The translations under genes were made by a program, and so were the position numbers. A stretch of DNA of 9,748 nucleotides from positions 37,358 to 47,105 of the forward strand of contig PBUZ01000037.1 in the NCBI GenBank assembly GCA_002728035.1. The letters are read 5' to 3'. Below, in pieces: positions 1 through 7,000 of the stretch (its first letter is position 1; every line of letters starts with the position of its first letter). This DNA is from Methanobacteriota archaeon (lineage in GTDB: Archaea > Thermoplasmatota > Poseidoniia > Poseidoniales > Poseidoniaceae). The notes under the pieces are model-generated. The model saw only the letters and a list, made by a program, of their open reading frames with translations, was not told the origin of the DNA and did not search any database.

Positions 1-1877
1 AATCGAGGTCCAGGACCTCCACGGTCCGAGGGAGGAACAACGACATACGGTCTGAATTCTGGGTGGTTGGTAACCACAGCGCCTCCACTGTACGCCACTT
101 CCATGCCGTCGATGGATGATGAAAACTGGTAAGCAAGTCTGGAGAGGTGGAACGCCCATACCGTTCCAATCGATGCATGGCTTGAGATGCCGTTGTCCCC
201 AAGGACCTCGATGCTGACGCTTGCTGGATGGCGACCATCGATCCACGCATTCTGGATGTCGATTTCACCTCGGCCTCCCATGCCTTCCCACGGGAGGTCA
301 CTCGTGATCCACCCACTCGCTTGGGTATCAACGCTGGTGCAGCGCTCCATGCCGTCATGGGGGACCTGATGCAGTCCCATTGACCCCGAACTGCGGAACA
401 CACGAAGCGGGTGGCCGTCCTCAACGCTCACGGTGGTTATGCCTTCAGCGAGTACTTTCTGCACCATGTCGTTTGCCTCAAGGAAGGTACCCGTTGACGC
501 TTCGTTGGTGCTGTGGGTGATGTTCCATGTGCTGGTGTAACCTTCCATGCGAACATGGATGCGTTCCTCGGTGGTGTTGTCTTCGTTGACAAGCGTGAAC
601 ACGCCTCCAGAGGAGGCTCCAGTGTCATCAGCGGGAAGGAGCATGTTCCCTGCGACGCTGTCCATGGAAGAGATGTTGGTGGCAGGGGTCCAACGAACGA
701 AGACATCACCGTCTGCATCAAGTGTGGCAGCACCCTCGTTTTGTGCCGGTGGCCAGGCGACGTGCTCGGTATCTCCTGCGGCGATCGAGATGCCTCCACC
801 TCTCCATGTCACGGTCACGATTTCATCACCGGGGTTGGAAAATTGGAGTGTTCCGTTAAGGTTGGGTGGGACAAAGGCATGGCCGAGGTAGGCCCCCGTG
901 ATTGATGGCCATGCGGTCATCCCAGTGCTGGACGAGTCGTTGACATGAAGCAACAACCTCGAGGGTGCACTGGTGGTGAGGTGGAGGACGGTGGGCTCGG
1001 TCACATTGACGGATTGGGTGAAGGAAACGGCCGTTCTTGCCAGACCACTCGGTGTAGCGTAGTGGATGCTTGTGGTGTCATCAACCGTGAGGTGAAGTTG
1101 GTTGGCTTGCTCACTGAGTACGTGGATGGTGGACGTTCCCTCAGGCAGTGGCATGGACCATGCATGTCCCTTTTTGTCGGAGGGTTCAACCGCATTTGGC
1201 AACACGTATGTTACGCCGCTTTCACCTGTTTGGCCAAAGACATTGAGTGCATGGCTGGAAGAAAGCACGCTCTCTCCGATGGACGTGAGATCGAGCACTC
1301 GCATTTCATCGATACGCAATGTGGTTGTAAGGAGTGTCGTATCGCCTTGCTTCAATTCAAGGTCAACGGGGCCAAGTGGCATGGCGAGCCCTGGGGTGAC
1401 GGTGATACGGACGCTGTCCAAGACATCTTCGAGGGTGTAGTAGTACGGGCGGTCTGGTCCTAGGCGTAGGTCGCTCACGCAAACGGCTTCAATGAAACTC
1501 TCGGGATGTCGAATTTCGAGACTGTCATCGAAATCCAACGCACCTCTGGCTCGAAGTGACATGTCCTCGGTCCATGTAGCGGAATACCACATGCCTCCGC
1601 GGAGGCTATCCCATACGAGGTTTCCATCAACCGGTATGAGCGTGGCGTGGGTTGAATCACCAGGCATTCCTCGCTCACTCAGTTCAGATGTTTCATGAGC
1701 GAGCAGCGTCATCTGGGATGCCATGTCATGACGTTCAACCGAACCTTCCATCTCCTCGATAACGGGCATCATGGAGACCATCATCAGGCCGATGATGGAA
1801 AGGACGCCTCCAAACAGCAGAACGGTTGCAACAGCAGCGGATACGGCATCATCGTCTCGACGCAAATGCCCCCTCAT
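1..1877 (-). CDS. Large pilin-like surface protein with class III signal sequence (partial, C-terminus off window)
   Basis: Reading the minus strand from the ATG at 1877-1875, the frame stays open through 625 codons to base 1, so the 3' end lies outside the window. The N-terminus is a short basic/acidic leader (MRGHLRRDDDA), then VSAAVATVLLFGGVLS and further hydrophobic residues to about 37. This is the layout of archaeal type IV pilin-like precursors, with a likely prepilin-peptidase cut after Ala11. The rest is Ser/Thr-rich and apparently beta-rich, with at least six N-x-S/T sequons, only two cysteines (near nt 1474 and 330) and no second membrane segment. It would sit at the membrane or in a filament, ectodomain outside. 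The start overlaps the upstream stop as ATGA, behind a GAGGTGA site. At over 625 residues it is far larger than a normal major pilin, so a minor pilin, adhesive tip or membrane-tethered surface protein is likelier. The layout resembles large single-helix haloarchaeal proteins, but the family was not tested. Confidence 0.9.
   Translation of the reverse strand, partial: MRGHLRRDDDAVSAAVATVLLFGGVLSIIGLMMVSMMPVIEEMEGSVERHDMASQMTLLAHETSELSERGMPGDSTHATLIPVDGNLVWDSLRGGMWYSATWTEDMSLRARGALDFDDSLEIRHPESFIEAVCVSDLRLGPDRPYYYTLEDVLDSVRITVTPGLAMPLGPVDLELKQGDTTLLTTTLRIDEMRVLDLTSIGESVLSSSHALNVFGQTGESGVTYVLPNAVEPSDKKGHAWSMPLPEGTSTIHVLSEQANQLHLTVDDTTSIHYATPSGLARTAVSFTQSVNVTEPTVLHLTTSAPSRLLLHVNDSSSTGMTAWPSITGAYLGHAFVPPNLNGTLQFSNPGDEIVTVTWRGGGISIAAGDTEHVAWPPAQNEGAATLDADGDVFVRWTPATNISSMDSVAGNMLLPADDTGASSGGVFTLVNEDNTTEERIHVRMEGYTSTWNITHSTNEASTGTFLEANDMVQKVLAEGITTVSVEDGHPLRVFRSSGSMGLHQVPHDGMERCTSVDTQASGWITSDLPWEGMGGRGEIDIQNAWIDGRHPASVSIEVLGDNGISSHASIGTVWAFHLSRLAYQFSSSIDGMEVAYSGGAVVTNHPEFRPYVVVPPSDRGGPGPR
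1767..1847 (-). other. Class III signal cleavage site and N-terminal helix of the large pilin-like protein
   Basis: Codons 11-37. Ala11 follows three aspartates (DDDA) and precedes VSAAVATV, then a hydrophobic run rich in Leu, Val, Ile and Met ending near Met37. It matches the neighbouring protein at the cut (A followed by VS) but has Ala instead of Glu at mature +3. This supports related processing of the two proteins. Confidence 0.65.
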
Positions 1878-2959
1878 CGACTCACCTCAATGCGTTGTAA
1901 ATCCACTTCAAAATACAGCGGGAGTTCATGAACGGATACACTGAATCCATCGGCTCCACTCGCACGTTGATAGGGCGCAAAACCGACATAGGTGTCGAGG
2001 GTGCCTGCCGAACGCTGGATGGTATAATCCGTGAGCCAGTTGTCGTGGTATTGCGGAGTGACGACATCATGGAGGGCATTCTGTACGCTGAATTGTACAT
2101 TGTACGCTCGACCACTAAACAGTGTCATCGGGCCTTGTGAGACGAATTGCATGCCGATGTTGCTTCCCGTCCCAATGGAGCCGTTGGTTCGTACATCGGT
2201 GAGCAACATCGAAAGACGCACCTCATCGTTGGCCATCCTGTCAAACTCGACCAGTGGCATGCTCCCGATTTCCCAAGCACCGTTGGGGAATCGCTCTGCA
2301 CGAGCGTTGTTCATCAACACAATTTGATGTTCTCCCTGCCCAAGAGAGGTGGTAATTTCCAATCCAGAGATGGAGATCATGAATTGGCGATGGAGCGGCT
2401 TACCATCGGCATCACTGACGGTGATGATCATCCAGTGGCTGGAACTGGCGTTGTGGGTGATAAACACTTCAAGATGACTTGGCGTAACAGGTTCGGTGAA
2501 CGTGACACCTGGCGATTCAACCGTGATGCTCCGGGCCGTTTCGTTGGCTGCGAGGACACCGATGGTGGTTTCATTCACATGGCGTAAATCAATCCGTTCA
2601 CGCTCGGTCAAATCCGCTGCAATGGTCCACTGCTCAACGTTTTGGACTGCTCTGATGGAGGTTGATTGAATGGCAAGCGTGTTTCGAAACCCGGTTCCCT
2701 CGGGTGCGTTTCCAGCGACTTCAATTCGGTCGTCGATTCGGTCGGCCAACCCGGTTGCAGAGTTCCAATTCGTGTTGTCCTCAAAATCAGACAGGTAGGG
2801 GTTGAGAAACACCCAGACGCCACCCATGATCGTGATCACCATCGCGAGGAGCATCACCACTCCCAACACCTCGCTTACAGCACGCTCCTCGTCGTGGAGA
2901 CGGGAAGGTGTTTTTCGGCTTCGGCGTCGGTTCACAAAGTCGTCACGATGAGGTATCAT
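1874..2959 (-). CDS. Type IV pilin-like protein (archaeal Pilin_N-type N-terminus), 361 aa
   Basis: Residues 1-27 form a polar, arginine-rich leader ending in DEERA. They are followed by VSEVLGVVMLLAMVITIMGG and a few more hydrophobic residues to about 52. This is the archaeal class III signal: PibD-like peptidase should cut between Ala27 and Val28 (nt 2879/2878), leaving VSEVLG as the mature start, comparable to the VSPVIG start of haloarchaeal pilins. The helix would anchor the protein in the membrane or a filament core. The remaining 300 or so residues look like an extracytoplasmic beta-rich domain with several sequons (NETT, NETA, NASS, NGS) and no cysteine. The ATG at 2959 lies 32 nt after the stop of the nuclease-like gene and has only a weak Shine-Dalgarno; GTG at residue 9 is a possible alternative start. 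The stop overlaps the next gene's start by 4 nt. It is about twice the length of a common major pilin, so a minor or specialised subunit is likely. Confidence 0.92.
   Translation of the reverse strand: MIPHRDDFVNRRRSRKTPSRLHDEERAVSEVLGVVMLLAMVITIMGGVWVFLNPYLSDFEDNTNWNSATGLADRIDDRIEVAGNAPEGTGFRNTLAIQSTSIRAVQNVEQWTIAADLTERERIDLRHVNETTIGVLAANETARSITVESPGVTFTEPVTPSHLEVFITHNASSSHWMIITVSDADGKPLHRQFMISISGLEITTSLGQGEHQIVLMNNARAERFPNGAWEIGSMPLVEFDRMANDEVRLSMLLTDVRTNGSIGTGSNIGMQFVSQGPMTLFSGRAYNVQFSVQNALHDVVTPQYHDNWLTDYTIQRSAGTLDTYVGFAPYQRASGADGFSVSVHELPLYFEVDLQRIEVSR
1882..1888 (-). promoter_or_regulatory. Ribosome binding site GAGGTGA of the large pilin-like gene
   Basis: On the minus strand GAGGTGA ends 4 nt before the ATG at 1877. 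It lies inside the last codons of the upstream pilin-like gene, so the second gene has its own strong site as well as the ATGA stop/start overlap. The same core and spacing occur before the rightward gene at 3993, which makes this a useful local standard for choosing starts. Confidence 0.8.
2804..2881 (-). other. Class III signal cleavage site and N-terminal helix of the 361-aa pilin-like protein
   Basis: Codons 27-52. Ala27 is the probable -1 residue and Val28 the first residue of the mature protein. A helix of about 25 uncharged residues follows, apart from Glu30 at mature +3. This is what separates a pilin-like precursor from a Sec-cleaved protein: the hydrophobic stretch lies after the cut and stays in the mature chain. 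Confidence 0.75.
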
Positions 2960-2991
2960 TTAGGCATTGACCCCGAAACAGGCGAAAGGCC

Positions 2992-3804
2992 TCAGTTGGT
3001 TGAGATTTCATCGGCGGCCAACTCCTCGCCTGATTGGCCGATATAGTGGGAAAAATCGGGGCCTTGTTGTCCCGATATGGTCAGGTCTCCCGAAAAGAGT
3101 TCATCGATGTAAAACAAGACCGTTGACTCTGCAAGATGGGGCATGTTGTTTTTCTCACTCAGGTGGGTGAGCGTGATGCTTCGTGTTTTTTCAGTGCATA
3201 CCTCGGCGAGAAATTGTCCCGTTTGGTCGTTGGAAAGATGACCACCTCTTCCTGAAATTCGGTCCTTAAGTGAATACGGATAAGGCCCGTACATCAAGCG
3301 CTTGTGGTCGTAATTGGCCTCGATGGAGATGTGTTCACATCCACGGACATGCGTCACCAATTCATCGGTCCAAGAGCCGAGGTCGGTGATGATCGCCGCT
3401 CGTTCTCCCCCATGACTTGCAACAAAGGCGACGTTGTCGGAACCCGCATGTGGGACAGGGACGGGTAGGACCGCCAAATCGTCGCCGATACGGACCAGGT
3501 CAAGCGCTTCAAAATACGTCGTTAGTTCTGGCTCGAGCCCCAATTCTTGAGCCGTGCGTTCATTTGCGAGGACCCTCAAGCCCCATTTCCGTTGACACAC
3601 CAATGCGCCGCCTCCGTGGTCACCGTGATGATGAGATATGAAGACCGCATCGATGTCGTCGGGTTTGAGATTCAGCCTTGCCAACCTTTTCTGGAGTTGA
3701 ACGCCGCTAAACCCCTGATCGACCAACACCTTTGCCGATGGCGTCTCCAGCAAGGTCGAGTTGCCCCGACTGCCAGTACCAAGGTGGGTGATGGTCATCG
3801 TCAT
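2992..3804 (-). CDS. MBL-fold metallohydrolase of the WalJ/YycJ exonuclease-like family
   Basis: A 270-residue protein of the metallo-beta-lactamase fold. Metal motifs with the start at 3804: THLGTGSRGNST near residues 6-17; HHHGDH at 58-63 (the HxHxDH motif); His119 in PHAGSDN; Asp141 in IITDLG; His214 in THLSEKNNMP. The stretches EANYDHKRLMYGPYPYSLK and GHLSN (residues 163-192) and the HLSxxNN ending are characteristic of the YycJ/WalJ branch, whose studied bacterial members are 5'-3' DNA exonucleases. A cytoplasmic two-metal nuclease is therefore likely. The frame extends upstream to TTG 3939 and ATG 3933, but the conserved core begins at the ATG at 3804 (or ATG 3798). GGAG at 3813-3816 precedes it and nothing recognisable precedes the longer starts. 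It is first in the leftward unit, 32 nt before the pilin-like gene. No role in piliation is implied by the sequence itself. Confidence 0.93.
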   Translation of the reverse strand: MTMTITHLGTGSRGNSTLLETPSAKVLVDQGFSGVQLQKRLARLNLKPDDIDAVFISHHHGDHGGGALVCQRKWGLRVLANERTAQELGLEPELTTYFEALDLVRIGDDLAVLPVPVPHAGSDNVAFVASHGGERAAIITDLGSWTDELVTHVRGCEHISIEANYDHKRLMYGPYPYSLKDRISGRGGHLSNDQTGQFLAEVCTEKTRSITLTHLSEKNNMPHLAESTVLFYIDELFSGDLTISGQQGPDFSHYIGQSGEELAADEISTN

Positions 3805-3812
3805 GCGAACAT

Positions 3813-3816
3813 CTCC
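3813..3816 (-). promoter_or_regulatory. Ribosome binding site GGAG of the metallohydrolase gene
   Basis: GGAG on the minus strand lies 8 nt before the ATG at 3804 and 14 nt before the in-frame ATG at 3798. It is the only Shine-Dalgarno-like site near any candidate start of this frame and favours 3804 over the starts at 3933/3939. It is weaker than the GGTGA sites of the neighbouring genes. Confidence 0.5.
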
Positions 3817-3817
3817 A

Positions 3818-3830
3818 TCCCGACGCGGGA
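3818..3830. repeat. Small GC-rich inverted repeat beside the metallohydrolase RBS
   Basis: TCCCG (3818-3822), a 3-nt loop ACG, and CGGGA (3826-3830) form a perfect 5-bp stem. In the leftward transcript it would fold just upstream of the GGAG site. It is short enough to be chance; a similar arrangement lies in the opposite leader at 3962-3979. Confidence 0.4.
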
Positions 3831-3961
3831 GGGACTTGAACACACCGACGAAACCAATGAATTCATGTGCATTTTGGGTGCGAAAACATTTGTGCAGGAG
3901 AGGTTTGTATGAACAATGTTCCATCACCCTCATAAGCAATCTTTGCGAGGTGTGGGATGGA

Positions 3962-3979
3962 GCGAAGCGTATGCTTCGC
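3962..3979. repeat. Inverted repeat (7-bp stem) in the leader of the large repeat-protein gene
   Basis: GCGAAGC (3962-3968) and GCTTCGC (3973-3979) are perfect inverted repeats around a GTAT loop. The stem ends 4 nt before the GGTGA site at 3984 and could influence ribosome access, act as an operator, or sit near the transcript start. It falls between the two candidate ATG starts (3957 and 3993), which fits better with leader than with coding sequence. Confidence 0.55.
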
Positions 3980-3983
3980 AGAA

Positions 3984-3988
3984 GGTGA
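3984..3988 (+). promoter_or_regulatory. Ribosome binding site GGTGA deciding the start at 3993
   Basis: GGTGA ends 4 nt before ATG 3993, the same core and spacing as the site before the gene starting at 1877. The upstream ATG at 3957 also has a GAGGTG, but with a shorter gap, and starting there would put 12 polar residues before the signal peptide. The start at 3993 is preferred. Confidence 0.7.
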
Positions 3989-3992
3989 ACTC

Positions 3993-4091
3993 ATGCGTCG
4001 CAGCCAAACGACCCTCTTGACGACGGTTGCTGTGGTTGCAAGTTTGCTGTTCATGTCGCAGTTTCCGACCATTTCCAATGTGGCGAATGTT
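3993..4091 (+). other. Sec-type signal peptide of the giant repeat protein
   Basis: MRRSQ supplies the positive n-region, TTLLTTVAVVASLLFM the hydrophobic core, and a polar stretch follows before the Pro/Thr linker and the first calcium motif. The exact cleavage site is unclear, and no lipobox cysteine is present. Confidence 0.75.
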
Positions 4092-7000
4092 CACCCTGAC
4101 GACACGACACAAACGCCACCGCCCAACACCGATACCGACGGCGACCTCATTCCCGATGTGCACGAAACCTTGTTTGAAGACTGGATGAACTGGACTGCTC
4201 CCGATGGCCGAAATGTATCGGTAAAGGGTCTTGACAAGAACAATGCTTCCGATGCCGATGATGACCCTGACAAGGACGGGTTGAATTCAACGGAGGAATT
4301 TTGCTGGCCTTACCCTGCCAATTGTACAGCACCCGGCTTTCCACGCGGCTTGACTGGCGAACTCGACGCCAACAACGACAGGATATACCTCGATCCGCGT
4401 ATGTCCGATTCAGACGGCGACGGGATGCCGGATGGATTTGAGGCTTACATGTGTCAACGCATTGGCGGCTTTGATCAGGTCACTCAGCGGTACGTTTGCC
4501 CGTCCTATGACCCCCTGAATGCCAGTGATTTGACATTGGACGGTGACAACGATGGATTCGATGTTGACCGCGACGGCGTGCTGAGCGAATCTGAACGATA
4601 CACTTCGCCAGAGGAATATGCGCACGGCATGCCTTCGAATTTCACCACCGAGTTGGACGGATTGTGGTGTCATGCTACACTCCCAGAAGGGTCGGTGCTG
4701 AAAAGTTGGCCCTACATACCCTCAGGGGCAAATGCAACGTTTCACAACCTTCTGACAGCCTGCACCACGAGGGAGAGTAACCCGGTCGGTGAAGATCTAT
4801 GGTTGGGTACAGATCCCATCTTGGACGATTCAGACCGCTACCTTTGGGACGGCTTCGCCATCCGGCCGCTCTATCCGTCGTTTGGTGACGGTATTCCCGA
4901 CGGCTGGGAGGTTCACTTTGGCCTCGATCCTCTGAATCGCTCGAATGCGCTTGATGACCCCGACTTGGACGGCTGGGATGCGAACCGTGATGGGGCGATC
5001 ACCAGCGACCTTGCTCGAACGCAAACGGCTCTCAATCTGGGAGAGGCCTTGTCCACGCTCGAGGAGTATTTTGTCTACTTTGACGATGGAAACACCGTCT
5101 ATCCTGGGCTCAAATCAACGCTGCTTGGCGAGAACGAAAGTTATGATGTGATGCCGTTGGTCTACGATGTTCCCGAAGATGTCCTATCCATCATGCACCA
5201 TGATGTGCGAGCCATCGATGAACACGACGGGACGGTCTATGCCATGACTCGTTACGGTGTGAGCGTTTTCAATGAAGAGGACAACAACCAACAACACCAG
5301 TGGTTACCTCAAAGTGTAGAACTGCACGATGGGCTCTTGCTCCGTGCAGACACCACACCCTACGGTCTTGTGCTGGGGACCAGCATCGGTTTCGCTATCG
5401 CTCCATTGCTCGCCGATGGTACGATGGCTCCTCTGAGTTCTTGGTCATGGGCTCAAACCGAAGAGGTCCTTGCCTTGGCCCTTCTCGGTGGGTCAGACAT
5501 CAACCAGCACGTCATTGGTTTGGGCCACGGTCGTGATGGAGGAATTGTTGAAATTGATGGTTCCGCAAACTTGGTTGCAACACATGCATTAGGCATTGGC
5601 TTGGCGTCGGGTCTTGAAGAAGCCAATGCGACCGTTTCCAGTATCGCCCACGGTATGGCAACAGGCTCAACATTGACCCTCTTTGTCGGGACCGACCGAG
5701 GTTTGTTCGTCGTTGAGACGGCATCGGCTCGCGATGAAACGGCCGGCGTTTGGCGCTTCTTTTTCACACCCGAAACCACCTCCATCCCCACCAACGTCGA
5801 CGAATTGAGAAGCCTTCCACTTGGTGCTGCAGGCAACCCTGCAGAAGTTCGAGATGTCGTTTTGGACGGACCTACCTCGGCGAATGCTCAAGTGCTGTGG
5901 TTCGGAACAGATTCGGGTTTGCACAAACTGAACCTCAACGACGATTCCATTGACCACAGCGGTTTGCTGCTCCATCCAGGTGTCGATGGAAAGCAATCGA
6001 GGGAAACCAACAGCATTCAATCCATTCACCCCACTGGTGACGAACTCCTGGTAGGCTCCGATTGGGGTCTTTGGGCGGTCGCTGGTGATTACACGGCTGT
6101 TTACGGCCTCCAAGATCAAACTCGTCTTCCCGGCCAAATCGTGGCCATTGCCACTTCGGTTGGTGAGGGGAACATCACCGTTTACGGAGCAGCCTCTCCC
6201 GGGCGATATGCGAACATTCAGTTGATGGACCCTGGAGCGAACGATTCAGACGCAGACGGTATGCCCGATGGATGGGAAGTGGCGAACGGCCTCGACCCCA
6301 CCGACCCTTGGGATGCGCTGTATGACATCGATGGTGATGGTTTGGACCTTGACCAATCCGGCGACCTCAGTCTTGAAAGACTGTGGACAAACTTGGATGA
6401 ATTCCGCTACACAAGTACGACACCTGAAGGCTACGATTCCACCAACCCGCGTGTGGGAGACACCGACGGCGATGGATTGGGAGACGGTGCAGAATACTTC
6501 GGTTTCTTCTTCGAACAATCGAATCTTTGGTGCCATTACACGGTTCAGTTGGCGTATGTCTGCGACGATGCTACCGGCCAAGCTGCCAACGCTACCTACC
6601 TCAGCATGGCCAATGTTGATTCCGGTACCGATCCGACCAACCATGATTCAGACGGTGATGGTATGCCCGATGGTTGGGAAATCAAACACCGACGCTGGGT
6701 TGGTGCAAGTTTCTCAGGAGGCAACAATTGGAGTCTCGACCCACTTCGTGCTGATGACGCCAATTGGGATGCTGACGGCGACGGGTTGCCAAACTTGTGT
6801 GAATATCAATGGTCAATCGTGCGCTTGATGGGCATCAATGGAGACTTACTTGTCGATTATGGAGAATCTCCTGAGGCCGCCGCTACATGGGCAGAGGCAG
6901 ACCCCAACCTCGTGGATTCCGATGGTGACTCGCTTCCAGATGGATGGGAGTCGAAAGGTCTCTGTTCCTGGGACCCAAGCAGGGTCGGTGTGAACCCCTT

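Larger units (their letters stand above)
3805..3992. promoter_or_regulatory. Divergent intergenic region between the leftward and rightward genes
   Basis: This 188-bp gap is the only sizeable non-coding space in the window. It must hold the promoters of the leftward metallohydrolase/pilin unit and the rightward repeat-protein gene, because nothing else is divergently arranged. I cannot place a convincing BRE/TATA pair. AT-rich candidates are the stretch around 3880-3915 and TCATAAGC near 3930-3937, which reads as GCTTATGA on the other strand. Frames extend into the gap from both sides, but these extensions lack family conservation or good start signals. Confidence 0.45.

Noticed and set aside
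513..1463. Rightward open frames of 130 and 172 codons (513-905 and 945-1463).
   Set aside because: They lie opposite the continuous leftward frame from 1877, have compositions unlike a folded protein, and show no family features.
437..1678. Leftward open frames at 437-799, 1001-1195 and 1475-1678.
   Set aside because: They are all in the same alternative frame of the leftward pilin-like gene and are broken by stops; the frame beginning at 1877 is uninterrupted and starts with a coherent signal sequence.
2960..2991. A terminator or separate promoter between the metallohydrolase and pilin-like genes.
   Set aside because: The 32-nt gap shows no stem with a T-run and no convincing TATA element; co-transcription is simpler.
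3780..3900. Possible tRNA on the minus strand, suggested by a TTCAAGTCCC-like T-loop (GGGACTTGAAC on the plus strand near 3828-3840).
   Set aside because: The bases flanking the loop do not form the required 5-bp T-stem (GTGTG against CCCTC), and I find no matching acceptor, D or anticodon arms. It lies in the leader of the metallohydrolase gene.
3805..3939. A 45-residue N-terminal extension of the metallohydrolase, starting at TTG 3939 or ATG 3933.
   Set aside because: The WalJ/YycJ fold begins right after the Met at 3804, the extension lacks a Shine-Dalgarno, and it has no family-like sequence.
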